From Candidatus Taylorbacteria bacterium RIFCSPHIGHO2_01_FULL_51_15 (GTDB lineage: Bacteria > Patescibacteriota > Minisyncoccia > Phycocordibacterales > UBA10002), in the NCBI GenBank assembly GCA_001820935.1, contig MHRI01000003.1, forward strand, positions 3,903 through 50,383: a stretch of DNA of 46,481 bases, read 5' to 3'. Within the stretch, counting starts at the first letter, position 1. Each line of letters opens with the position of its first letter. The notes below the pieces were generated by a model that searched no databases, was not told the DNA's origin, and saw only the letters and a list, made by a program, of their open reading frames with translations. Both the position numbers and the translations under genes were made by a program. Below, piece by piece: positions 17,869 through 27,143 of the stretch.

Positions 17869-20800
17869 TTAACGCCTAAGCGCTTGAAGGGAGGCGAGAA
17901 TACCCTGCAGACTCTCGAGAATACTCGCGAGCTTTGAAGAAGTGTTGGAATCAAACGCACTCGCGGTGCCTCCATACAGGGAAGAGATTTCAGAATCCGA
18001 CAGCGGGCGATTGTACACGCGCACTTCGTCAATTGCGCCGTGGAAAGCCTCACCTTGACTATCATTGCCGATGCTATTTGCCGTATAGCCGATCGCTTCG
18101 CTGTAGCGATTGGTCGCTTTGCCATCAATGTATAGTGTTGCAGTTCCGCCGTTTTTCACTACCGCTACATGGTGCCATGAATCAGTGCTGACAGGAGCAG
18201 AGTCATTGTTATTTGTGCCGAATCCGTAAAAGCGCACGACGCGAGTATCTCCCATGAAGTAGAGCCCGGCGCTCGCGTTCCCATTTACAAAGAGTCCCCC
18301 ATAGGTATCGAGCGGAGAGACTGCGTTAATCCACATCGAAATGGTGTGGGTGTTGCCGAGTGTAATGTTAGGAAGAGAGATCGCATCGTCAACGCCGTCA
18401 AAGGAGAGGGCTTGGCCGATTTTGCCTGTCGTGGAGGTCGGGCCATTTTGAAGCACGCCGTGGTTTCCACTGCCCGAAGCGTCCGTCGCCGTGCCATCGT
18501 CAAATTTCCAATGTCCAACAAGTCCCACCGAGAGGGAACTCCCACTCGAAGATCCTGAGCTTGTCGAAGGACTCCCCCCAACCACAATCGAGACGCTGTC
18601 GGAAGCGTTCTCGCCATTATCTTTGTAGCAACGGACACCGAAGCTAAGCGTCGAGGGGAGCGTGTCGGCGGAGAGGGTTGCCTTAGTGGTTACCGTGGTA
18701 GACCACTTTCCCGAACTTCCCGCTCCGACCCAATAGAGACCGCTTTCGGTTTTTGCGTTTGCGCCAAAGGCCGTACAGTAGGTGGCATTTTGCGAAGTCC
18801 ACGAGAAGGTGACGCTCGCGCCATTTGCCACAGATGCCGGCGCATCCGACCCGTCTATCTTGAAATCAACGGAAACGGGACCGGTTACAGGCACGGGGAC
18901 CACATTGGTACTGCATGTGGCGGTCGCGGACCCTGCGGCGGAACTTGCCGTTACAGAGATGTTTTTGGAGCCCGTCGTGCTGTAGGAATTCCGCAGTGAG
19001 CTTGAGTGTCTGTAGGTGCCATCCGAGGACAATTTGCTAAAGCCCGTAGTCGTCACGGAATTTATGTCTGTCCCCGTCCAGAAATAGTTGAAGGACTCGC
19101 CGTTTCCAGAATGGCTTGCCGTCCAGAGAACTTCTTTACCAACTTGAGGATTCGCCTCGCTCGGTGAGCAGGAGACGGTGAGTTGTGCAGGAGGAACTAA
19201 GTTGAAATACCCGCTCCACGCTTCATCGCTTGACGAGAATGGACCAGTTTGATCGGGGAACATATGTGCTCTGAACTTGCCATTTACTATCCCTGTATTC
19301 ACGTTTACATTGTAATACCCGAGGTACGATTCATAATTACGCGCTATCGGAAGGACGGTTCCATCTGATTTTACGAGTTCAATGACCAATTTTCTTGATA
19401 GGTCCCAACCTTCCGCCTTCCATTGAAATTTGATCACTCCATACTTACCGCTAATCACATCTCCCTCGAGTGGCGAGAGGACGGTGAGAGAGGATGCTGA
19501 TCCCGTAGAACCTGAAATGCTTACCGTCGGACCTTTTTCTGCGGTAAGAATGTAAGGTGAAATCCGAGTGCCTGAAGCGACACCAAAGACATTACTTTGT
19601 GAGGAAGAAAGTAAGGAAAGACCCCATTGATACGAATTTCCTTGAGGGGCGCCGGCACGCACGTCGCATTTAAGCAGAATATTATCAACAGTTCCACCCT
19701 TCATCAAAAACCCTCCGCCATCAAGAGTGAAGACATACTGTGTACTTAGTGCGCCGCTTGGGTTCACTGTGTTAGAGCCCGTTGTCAAACGTATTCCGCT
19801 CTTCTCTGAATACAGCGCACAGTTGCTTAGATCGGTTGCCCGAGCTCCTGTGGTATCCGTGTAATAGAGAGGAAAGGAGAGATTCACCATACGAGCATCT
19901 TCGCTTATTTGAGTTGCATCAAACTGATACTTCGTAAACAGTAATTGACTTACACCATCAGGAGTCTTGGACGAACCCGTCGCATTCAGTATTCCTATCA
20001 TCAGCTTTCCTGCTGTGTTCGGTTTGACGATGGTAAAATGAGAGTCGCTTGTATCGGATATTGAAGTCGTCCCATCCGAACCACGAATACTTATAGTGTA
20101 ACGGCCAGGAGATAGTGTACTCGGGATATTCCACACATATGAACTAGTATTTATATTTTCAGCTATAATCCCTGTGGATTTAGTGTCCACATTTTCGTAT
20201 GTGATGTGGAAGTTGGATACGCCAGCAGCTAACAATCGTATGGTATATGGTACACCAATTGTGAGCACTTCGTCCCCATTCGGGCTAGCGACAATAACTT
20301 CAATAATCTTCACATTTTGCACCTGGGTCGTAGTCACCCCTTTACAGTCAGAAACTGTTACTACTACTTTGTAAGTGCCAACTTCGGACCATGCATGACT
20401 CGCACTGAAATTCCAACCCGCACCTGTCTGATTGCACACTCTTGGAGTGGGGGCGAGAGCAGTGCCATCGCCCCAATCGACTGACCAAGCCAAGTCATCG
20501 TTGTCTGCATCTTTGGCAGTCCAGGAAAAATTAACAATCTTTTTCTTTGTTATACTTTCGGTATTGGTAACACTGGTTACAATCTCTGGTGGACGATTGG
20601 TGGTAGTATCCCACGGACGCGGCTGTGCGTTTTTAGCGGTGGAGCCGTAATACTTCACCGAAGCGGGCAGAGTGAATGTGCTATTCGAACCGGAATTTCT
20701 GCGGACGATGAAGTAAGGGGAAGTAAGGGTACTTGGGTCAACACTTGTGGCGAGGCCAATTTGCCGCCATTGTCCTTGCCAGCGATATAGTGTAGCGCTA

Positions 20801-23373
20801 GCAGAATCTAATCTATCGGGAGGATTGGAAGCAAAGAAGAAAAGCTCATCGAGACGAATGCCAGGGAATGCAGATTCCACAAAACCGTAGTCGCTTAAGT
20901 CTTTCAAGGTAATCGGTCCTTTGAAGTAGTGGTCGTTGCCGACAGTGATGGGGACGGTTTGAAGGTAAGGTCTCTCTGCTACATCCAAATAATAGAAGCG
21001 TTCAACCGTTGTCGAACCCGGATCTTCGAATTTGAGCACTCCGTTAACACCGGCTATTCCCGTACCTACATATACCCAGCTTGTCTGATCCGTTGAAGCG
21101 TAGATGTTAACGGATAGTTTCGGCTGGGTGGAAAAAGTAACGTTCCAATGACCGTTATCGAGTAGCGTCTTTGAAACAACATTTTGGGAAGGAATTATTC
21201 TCCTAACGGTAATCAACACTTTTGAAGTCGCGAATCTACCTTTGCCATCAGTAATAATATAGGTAAAACTATCATCACCTACATATCCAACTGGAGGGGT
21301 GTAGTTTATGTGCATGTCTGTTAATTGTATAGTTCCTCCCCTCTCACTTGAAGGACCAATAGAAGAGATACTGAGAGGAACTCCGCCATTTCTACTACTG
21401 GCCTGACTCTCGGGACCCACCACTTTCGCCACAAGAAGATTTGCAGTCTCGTACGTCCTCACTTCCATTGAAGTCGTGTCGCCGACTAAGGTTGAACCTC
21501 CCACATTCACACTCGCGCTGGTTTTGGCGGAGAGACCGCTTGCATCCATTACCGTAAAGACGGGCGTAAAGACACCCGAGCGGCTATAGGTGTGGGTGAA
21601 AGTGCTTGTTTGAACAAAAGAAGGTGAAATCGAGGAAGAACTTACTACGCCAGAAGACGCAGTGGAAACCTCATCACCCCACACGACTGAATACTTGAGT
21701 GAAGTGCCGTCGGGGTCATACGCTTTCACTGTCCAAGTTCCTGTCTGACCAACCTGCAAGGAAGTCGGCGCTTCAAGTCCGGAGATGACGGGAGTACCTG
21801 TTTGAGTTGCAGTGGATGTAATCTTAAAATACGAATCGCTTGAGTCGCAGATACCTGTACCCGACTGACAGACTTGCATGGTGTACGCGCCGTCTGGTGC
21901 AAGGCCATCAAAAAGGTTTGTAACCTTACCCACATGCCAGGAATACGACGACCCACTAACGCCTGTGGCAATGGGATAGGAAGTTTGCCGAACATTCGTT
22001 GTTGGATCATTGACACACGCAATTCCTATTTTGCACGGTGCAGGGTAGGGAGAAGAGTAAGGCGTGAGTGTTAGGTCATAGGATGGCGACGGAAAACCAG
22101 GCGTACAATTAACAGGAGAACTTCCTAAACAGGTGCGAAGTGGAGTATTATCTTCCCACTTAATCGTCTGTGTCGTTCCTTTTTGCCAAACTTCTCCACC
22201 ATTTGGTGAGCTGACGATTATGGAAGAAGGAGGTGTCACCGGCGGTATCTCCCTTAAATCAATTGTCCTTCGATCATCGTTTACAGTGAGAGAAGCAACC
22301 TCCTCATCACGAAGCTCTCCAGAAGAAGAAACACTTCGAATCTTAAAGGTGTACTTCCCGGGGTTACTGTTCCAGAAGGGACCGATGCCATCTTCAAGAA
22401 ACGGGTTTATTGAAATGCCACTTTCGGATACGAGATTGAGGAAGAAGATCTCCGGATCTCTTCCCCCCTCCTCTGGCGCCACAGAGACTTTTACGTCCTT
22501 TCCGTGAATTGATATGTTGGTCACAAATGGCTGCCTTTCTCCTCTTCTTGCGTCCAGGACATTTGTAATACGATAGCCGTTTGGATCGACAAACAGGTCA
22601 GCGGAGAAATACTCCGGTTGCCCACCCCCTTGCTCTCGCATCATAAACTTCACGACATACACACCAATGCTTAGATTTGGGAAATTGAATGTATCGAGGC
22701 GAACTGGCGTACCGTTTTTATACACAGCGAGAAAGAGTTCATTCGTAACCGTGCCGCTTGAATTCATCACGCGAAAGCGCGTGGCAGTGTTAGTGTCTAT
22801 AAAATTGCTTAAATTGGAGTCGCATCCATACAAAGCATTTAGCTTTGCCAGTGTGGATTTACCGACAAACCCCGTACCGCGGGTGAGGCCAGCGGGGGTC
22901 AATATTTCAGAAGCATACCGTTCCTGAAAACCAACAACAGCCGCCGCGGTGGCTTCGCCGAAGTAGCCATCATATTCAGCCTTGAGAAATCCACCCAAGC
23001 TAAGCACATACTGAAGTGCTTTGACGTCAGTCCCCTCGTCGCCGACTCGCAAAGGCTCTGTAAAGTTGTGGCAGTAACGCGCTGGGCTCGTCGGACTTGT
23101 CGAAACACCCCCGGAAGAAGAACCTCCTGATGATCCTCCTCCACCCGAAGATCCGCTACTTGATGTGGAAGGAACCGAAGGGGTTCCTCCGTTCAGAGAT
23201 ATCTCCACATTTTGCGTGACCACCTCGTCGGCTCCAAATGAACGCAGGAGCGAGAGAATCGCCTGAATTTGATCGGAGGTCAGGCCGGCAGCTTGCGCGA
23301 AAGAGAAGGTTGGTGAAAAGACGAATGCAAACGAGAGAAGACCGACGACGGCGAGTTTGGCGAGATATTTCAT
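17869..23373 (-). CDS. Giant secreted surface protein: peptidoglycan-binding-like domain, Ig/PKD/cadherin-like repeats, C-terminal LamG-like domain
   Basis: Signal peptide MKYLAKLAVVGLLSFAFVFSPTFSFAQA; LRVGDEGTDVKALQYVLSLGGFL..YFGEATAAAVVGFQ; SSPNGGEVWQKGTTQTIKW; YVGDDSFTYIITDGKG; GHWKFDDGTATDASGSGNHG...DSWHHVAVVKNGGTATLYIDG. Confidence 0.88.
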   Translation of the reverse strand: MKYLAKLAVVGLLSFAFVFSPTFSFAQAAGLTSDQIQAILSLLRSFGADEVVTQNVEISLNGGTPSVPSTSSSGSSGGGGSSGGSSSGGVSTSPTSPARYCHNFTEPLRVGDEGTDVKALQYVLSLGGFLKAEYDGYFGEATAAAVVGFQERYASEILTPAGLTRGTGFVGKSTLAKLNALYGCDSNLSNFIDTNTATRFRVMNSSGTVTNELFLAVYKNGTPVRLDTFNFPNLSIGVYVVKFMMREQGGGQPEYFSADLFVDPNGYRITNVLDARRGERQPFVTNISIHGKDVKVSVAPEEGGRDPEIFFLNLVSESGISINPFLEDGIGPFWNSNPGKYTFKIRSVSSSGELRDEEVASLTVNDDRRTIDLREIPPVTPPSSIIVSSPNGGEVWQKGTTQTIKWEDNTPLRTCLGSSPVNCTPGFPSPSYDLTLTPYSSPYPAPCKIGIACVNDPTTNVRQTSYPIATGVSGSSYSWHVGKVTNLFDGLAPDGAYTMQVCQSGTGICDSSDSYFKITSTATQTGTPVISGLEAPTSLQVGQTGTWTVKAYDPDGTSLKYSVVWGDEVSTASSGVVSSSSISPSFVQTSTFTHTYSRSGVFTPVFTVMDASGLSAKTSASVNVGGSTLVGDTTSMEVRTYETANLLVAKVVGPESQASSRNGGVPLSISSIGPSSERGGTIQLTDMHINYTPPVGYVGDDSFTYIITDGKGRFATSKVLITVRRIIPSQNVVSKTLLDNGHWNVTFSTQPKLSVNIYASTDQTSWVYVGTGIAGVNGVLKFEDPGSTTVERFYYLDVAERPYLQTVPITVGNDHYFKGPITLKDLSDYGFVESAFPGIRLDELFFFASNPPDRLDSASATLYRWQGQWRQIGLATSVDPSTLTSPYFIVRRNSGSNSTFTLPASVKYYGSTAKNAQPRPWDTTTNRPPEIVTSVTNTESITKKKIVNFSWTAKDADNDDLAWSVDWGDGTALAPTPRVCNQTGAGWNFSASHAWSEVGTYKVVVTVSDCKGVTTTQVQNVKIIEVIVASPNGDEVLTIGVPYTIRLLAAGVSNFHITYENVDTKSTGIIAENINTSSYVWNIPSTLSPGRYTISIRGSDGTTSISDTSDSHFTIVKPNTAGKLMIGILNATGSSKTPDGVSQLLFTKYQFDATQISEDARMVNLSFPLYYTDTTGARATDLSNCALYSEKSGIRLTTGSNTVNPSGALSTQYVFTLDGGGFLMKGGTVDNILLKCDVRAGAPQGNSYQWGLSLLSSSQSNVFGVASGTRISPYILTAEKGPTVSISGSTGSASSLTVLSPLEGDVISGKYGVIKFQWKAEGWDLSRKLVIELVKSDGTVLPIARNYESYLGYYNVNVNTGIVNGKFRAHMFPDQTGPFSSSDEAWSGYFNLVPPAQLTVSCSPSEANPQVGKEVLWTASHSGNGESFNYFWTGTDINSVTTTGFSKLSSDGTYRHSSSLRNSYSTTGSKNISVTASSAAGSATATCSTNVVPVPVTGPVSVDFKIDGSDAPASVANGASVTFSWTSQNATYCTAFGANAKTESGLYWVGAGSSGKWSTTVTTKATLSADTLPSTLSFGVRCYKDNGENASDSVSIVVGGSPSTSSGSSSGSSLSVGLVGHWKFDDGTATDASGSGNHGVLQNGPTSTTGKIGQALSFDGVDDAISLPNITLGNTHTISMWINAVSPLDTYGGLFVNGNASAGLYFMGDTRVVRFYGFGTNNNDSAPVSTDSWHHVAVVKNGGTATLYIDGKATNRYSEAIGYTANSIGNDSQGEAFHGAIDEVRVYNRPLSDSEISSLYGGTASAFDSNTSSKLASILESLQGILASLQALRR

Positions 23374-23778
23374 TGAAATTAGCTAAAGTGTTAATAATAT
23401 TACCTAGGACCACGCACACCCCTCCACTCGAAGACTCGTGTGCTCCCCTTATTAGGGGAGAATTAAGAAAAAAGTGCATAGGTTCTATTAGGGTTAAACG
23501 GCCACCATCACAGTACCACATGCTCGAGGGGGGGGGCAATCTACGGTGGGTGTATAATTACCCTTGTGTAGGACTTGCCTTTGTGAAGTGTCGTGGACTT
23601 GAGGCGGCTCATAGGACGAGGGTTTTAAGGGAACAACAACCCCCTGACCCCCCTTTAGTAAGAGAGAAACATCCCTCCTGCCGAAGACGGCAGTGCTCCC
23701 TTTGATAAGGGAGAAACAACCCCCCGCCGCTCCCACCCCTTCATTCATAATTCTTACTTCTTGATTCTTTGTAGTGAC

Positions 23779-23852
23779 TGCCGGGTCGTCCAACTGGACA
23801 GGGCACCGCGGAACTGAACCGCGGGATCTAGGTTCAACTCCTAGCCCGGCGA
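23779..23852 (+). tRNA. tRNA-Gln-like gene with atypical anticodon arm (possible tRNA pseudogene)
   Basis: TGCCGGG/CCCGGCG acceptor (U1.G72), CTAGG-TTCAACT-CCTAG T-arm, 6-bp CCGCGG stem with AACTGAA loop (A at position 33). Confidence 0.6.
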
Positions 23853-23972
23853 AACAAATGAAAAATGAAATCGCAGTTTTAGGCGGAGGTTCCCCGAAGC
23901 AAAGCCGAAGACGGCTTGCCACGGGGCATGGCTTCTTCCAAAAACAGTCCAGGTATTTTTGATTCCAATTTT

Positions 23973-24536
23973 ATGGGTAGTGAGAAAAAAGATATGAGCG
24001 AAGTAGTTGTGTTTGGTGGGGGCTGTTTTTGGTGCACCGAAGCCATATTTATAATGCTTCGAGGTGTTTCTCTCGTACTGCCCGGCTATGCCGGAGGCAA
24101 GGTAGAGAATCCCACGTACGAGCAGGTCTCAAGCGGCAGGACGGGACACGCGGAGGTCATTAAGATTGAATTCGATCCCCACCAAATTACGTTCCGGGAC
24201 CTCCTCACGGTATTTTTCGCCTCGCATGATCCGACAACTCTCAATCGACAAGGAAATGATGTGGGCACACAGTACCGCTCGGTCATTTTCTACACCACTC
24301 CTCGGCAGAGGGAAGAAGCCGAGAAGTTTATCAAAGAGCTGAATGCGTCGACTAAGCAGGGTAAACCGATTGTTACGGAGCTCACGCCGTTACAGAAATT
24401 TTTCGAAGCTGAAAACTATCACAAAGATTATTTCAGTACGCACCCCGGGAACCCTTACTGCGAGCTTGTGATCAATCCTAAACTCGAAAAAGTCCAGCAG
24501 AGGTTCGCCGGACTTTTGAAGACACACTCGGTATAG
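23973..24536 (+). CDS. msrA: Peptide methionine sulfoxide reductase A (start 23973 or 23994)
   Basis: VVFGGGCFWCTEAIF, GYAGGKVENPTYEQVSSGRTGHAEV, EFDPHQI, NYHKDYF. Confidence 0.94.
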   Translation: MGSEKKDMSEVVVFGGGCFWCTEAIFIMLRGVSLVLPGYAGGKVENPTYEQVSSGRTGHAEVIKIEFDPHQITFRDLLTVFFASHDPTTLNRQGNDVGTQYRSVIFYTTPRQREEAEKFIKELNASTKQGKPIVTELTPLQKFFEAENYHKDYFSTHPGNPYCELVINPKLEKVQQRFAGLLKTHSV

Positions 24537-24538
24537 GC

Positions 24539-24725
24539 GTAATTATGCACACCTCCCGCCGCTCCCACCACCCCGTCTCGGAGACTCGACACCCCTCCTC
24601 GGGCAGGAGGGGATGGCGAGCCTCCCCCTATTAAAAGGGAGATAAATCCTCCGACCTCGCCGACTCGGCCACCTCCTTTAAGAAAGGAGGAATTAAGACC
24701 ATTCCTTTGGGGCGTGGAGAGTTAC
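24539..24725. repeat. MITE-like palindromic element copy
   Basis: Left GTAATTATGCACACCTCCC resembles degraded terminal repeat; right GGCGTGGAGAGTTAC; shares internal modules with 30433-30592 and 35833-35980. Confidence 0.65.
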
Positions 24726-24769
24726 AAACGTCTCGCTCGGGCGGCTTTCATATAGTATGATGATCCCTA

Positions 24770-25315
24770 ATGGCCCTTAGAGCCGTTTCTGAAAAATATC
24801 TCGCGGAGTTCGTCTATGGGGCGATTGACGGCACCGTAACCACCTTCGCGATTGTCTCGGGAGTTGTCGGTGCCAGCCTCTCTCCCTCGATCGTGCTTGT
24901 GCTCGGTCTTGCCAACGTGCTCGCTGACGGATTTTCCATGGCTTCTTCGAATTTCTTGGCGGAGCGTTCGGAGCAGGCCCTTCAGCACGGCCTTCCCGCA
25001 TCTCCTTTCGAACACAAAGCGCCGCGGAAGACAGCTTTGATCACGTTTCTCTCATTCGTTTCGGTGGGATTCATCCCGCTCCTTCCGTTCGGGCTCGCCT
25101 TTTTTCTTCCCGCCATCGTGCCGATTCAATTCGGACTTTCGATCGTACTCACGGCCTTTGCTTTCATCGGCATCGGTGCGGTGCGCGGTATCGTGACGCG
25201 GCACGAGCCGGTGCGAAGCGCGCTCGAGACGCTTCTTATCGGAGGGTGCGCCGCGCTCATCTCCTACCTCGTCGGTTACTTTCTCCGAGGTCTTGTGGGG
25301 GGCGTATCGTCATGA
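24770..25315 (+). CDS. VIT1/CCC1-family metal transporter-like membrane protein
   Basis: EFVYGAIDGTVTTFAIVSGVVGASLSPSIVLVLGLANVLADGFSMASSNFLAERSE. Confidence 0.88.
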   Translation: MALRAVSEKYLAEFVYGAIDGTVTTFAIVSGVVGASLSPSIVLVLGLANVLADGFSMASSNFLAERSEQALQHGLPASPFEHKAPRKTALITFLSFVSVGFIPLLPFGLAFFLPAIVPIQFGLSIVLTAFAFIGIGAVRGIVTRHEPVRSALETLLIGGCAALISYLVGYFLRGLVGGVSS

Positions 25316-26154
25316 AGAAATTTTCTATAGCGTTTGCTCTCTTTCTCGGTTTTCCCGCATTCGTTTTTGCCGCATCTCTCTCCATAACTCCGGAGCGGCC
25401 TCTCCAAGGGGAGCCGGTGATGATGGTGGTGGAGGGCGCGGGTATTCCTGATATTTGGAGCGCTACTTTTTCTCTGAAACCCGTGAGCTTCTTCCTCTAT
25501 CGCGGCAAACCAACCGCGCTCGTCGCGGTTGATCTCGGCGCTCGGGTAGGGGAGTATGAAGCCAAACTACGCCTCAAAAGCGGCGAGACGCTTAGAAAAA
25601 AGATCACCGTGTTTCGTCGAGAAAAAATCACCGCTCCGCTTGGCATTCCGCAAAAACTTGGAGGAAACACAAAACCGGCGCAGGACAATCTCGTCACCCT
25701 TCTCTCGAAGGAGAATATGTTGCTTGCGAAGGCGAAAACAACGTCGCTTCCTTGGTGGGGAACTCCTTTCACGTTTCCACTCGCGAAAACAGATGTGGTT
25801 GACTCATATGGCTACACTCGTCACACAGGTTCCTATTCCATTCCGCACAAAGGAGTGGATTTTCGCGCGGAGAGCGGCACTGACGTTACCGCGATAAACG
25901 CCGGGGTGGTGCGTCTCGCGCGGGAATTCGTCGTGTACGGAAAAACCGTCGTCATTGATCATGGAGGAGGTGTGTCGAGTCTTTCCCTGCACCTCTCAAA
26001 GATTCTGGTACGGGAGAGAGAGAGGGTAGCGCAAGGACAAACGATTGGGCTCTCCGGAGAGAGCGGCTACGCGCTCGGCCCGCATCTGCATCTTTCTGTG
26101 CGCGTCGGAGGCATCTCGATTGACCCCATGAAATTCTTCGAGCTTTTCGACTAA
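25312..26154 (+). CDS. M23-family peptidase with signal peptide
   Basis: MKKFSIAFALFLGFPAFVFA; HKGVDFRAESGTDVTAINAGVV...VVIDHGGGVSSLSLHLS...GPHLHLSVRVGG; ATGA overlap with previous gene. Confidence 0.9.
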   Translation: MKKFSIAFALFLGFPAFVFAASLSITPERPLQGEPVMMVVEGAGIPDIWSATFSLKPVSFFLYRGKPTALVAVDLGARVGEYEAKLRLKSGETLRKKITVFRREKITAPLGIPQKLGGNTKPAQDNLVTLLSKENMLLAKAKTTSLPWWGTPFTFPLAKTDVVDSYGYTRHTGSYSIPHKGVDFRAESGTDVTAINAGVVRLAREFVVYGKTVVIDHGGGVSSLSLHLSKILVRERERVAQGQTIGLSGESGYALGPHLHLSVRVGGISIDPMKFFELFD

Positions 26155-26227
26155 TCATCTATTTTCTAATTCGCGCGCCGTGCCCTTCCGTAGCTTTACG
26201 CGAAGGGGGGAATAAGCACATAGACAT

Positions 26228-26259
26228 AAAAAACCCGCCGTCCTGCGGAGGACGGCGGC
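26228..26259 (-). terminator. Rho-independent terminator for minus-strand gene
   Basis: CCGCCGTCCT-gcgg-AGGACGGCGG preceded on + by AAAAAA (T-run on -). Confidence 0.75.
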
Positions 26260-26285
26260 GATGTGATCGAAATTCTCGGAAGCCC

Positions 26286-27035
26286 TCAAGACGCCGGGAC
26301 TTTCTTGTATTCGTTGATGATGTGCACAGTGGATTTCCCCGTCGCCCTCTCGATGTACTTCACCGCAAGGGCGACACGGTTTTCTGCATTGAGGTGCTGC
26401 CAATAGAACGTAGCATTCGATCCGCCCCAGTCGCACGGTATGCGTACTTCGCGCGGTTCGCCACGAAAGGCAGGGAGCGGCTTCCCATCGCCCATGTATG
26501 TGTGCACCAAGACCCCAAAACCGGGCTCAATGTGTGGGTACTCGAAGAACAGTCGTTCACACGCGTCACTCCCCCTCGCTTTTCGCAAAACGCCGATGAT
26601 CGCAAGCGGTTTTTCAAGCCCTAGCCACGCGCCAGTGATTCTCGGAGTGAAATTTGGCGCGTCGGGTTCGTACTTCCACGGCTCCTTAAGGATATCGGAG
26701 AAGCTATCTCCGCGCCACAACTGCGTACTCACAGTGCAAGTCTGTCGGCCGTTACTGACCACAAAGTTTTCTTCCTTTTCGAGCATGGCGTCATAAATGG
26801 TCAAATACGGATTCCCGGACTCTTTCGACGCATCAGCTGGCTCTGTAGAAAGTTTCCCACTTCCCGGGGAGATAAGCACTCGATTTCTACTCGGCGCGCT
26901 CCTTCCCATAAGCCAGTAAATCTGCACGAGATTCTTCCCGTCCGGCGTTACGCCGAGCACGAATCCTCTTCCAGGGTATGAGGTATTTCGAAGCACGGAT
27001 AGATTCTGTTCCGCAAGTTCTGCAAGTGGCATCAT
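26286..27035 (-). CDS. IMP cyclohydrolase-like (PurO/PF07826-type) protein
   Basis: MMPLAELAEQNLSVLRNTSYPGRGFVLGVTPDGKNLVQIYWLMGRSAPSRNRVL; start trimmed from ORF track (27392) by family pattern. Confidence 0.75.
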   Translation of the reverse strand: MMPLAELAEQNLSVLRNTSYPGRGFVLGVTPDGKNLVQIYWLMGRSAPSRNRVLISPGSGKLSTEPADASKESGNPYLTIYDAMLEKEENFVVSNGRQTCTVSTQLWRGDSFSDILKEPWKYEPDAPNFTPRITGAWLGLEKPLAIIGVLRKARGSDACERLFFEYPHIEPGFGVLVHTYMGDGKPLPAFRGEPREVRIPCDWGGSNATFYWQHLNAENRVALAVKYIERATGKSTVHIINEYKKVPAS

Positions 27036-27143
27036 AGATTCAAGAGGTCTGGTGTTTTTGTGTACGAGTGGTTTCGTACTCTGCCGACCATACTCCTCCT
27101 CGAGGTGGGTTTTGTCAAATAAAATAGAGACTATAATGATGGT

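Noticed and set aside
17869-18128. Many minus- and plus-strand ORFs in the ORF track overlapping large genes (e.g. 38885..40171 -, 37861..38736 -, 36271..36882 -, 10820..11401 -)
   Set aside because: They lie antisense to clearly recognisable genes (nrdA, nrdB, pyrG), have unnatural Arg/His/Phe-rich composition and no family motif; treated as GC-skew shadow ORFs
23238-23705. 155-aa plus ORF and 142-aa minus ORF (23494..23922) in the region before the tRNA-like gene
   Set aside because: Composed of repeat DNA (CCCTTTAGTAAGAGAGAAACATCCCTCCTGCC...) and overlapping the tRNA-like gene; no protein-like pattern
23880-23945. Possible riboswitch/T-box ahead of msrA (nested hairpins CCCCG...CGGGG, AAGCCG..CGGCTT)
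   Set aside because: No conserved riboswitch core recognised; more likely another REP-like hairpin
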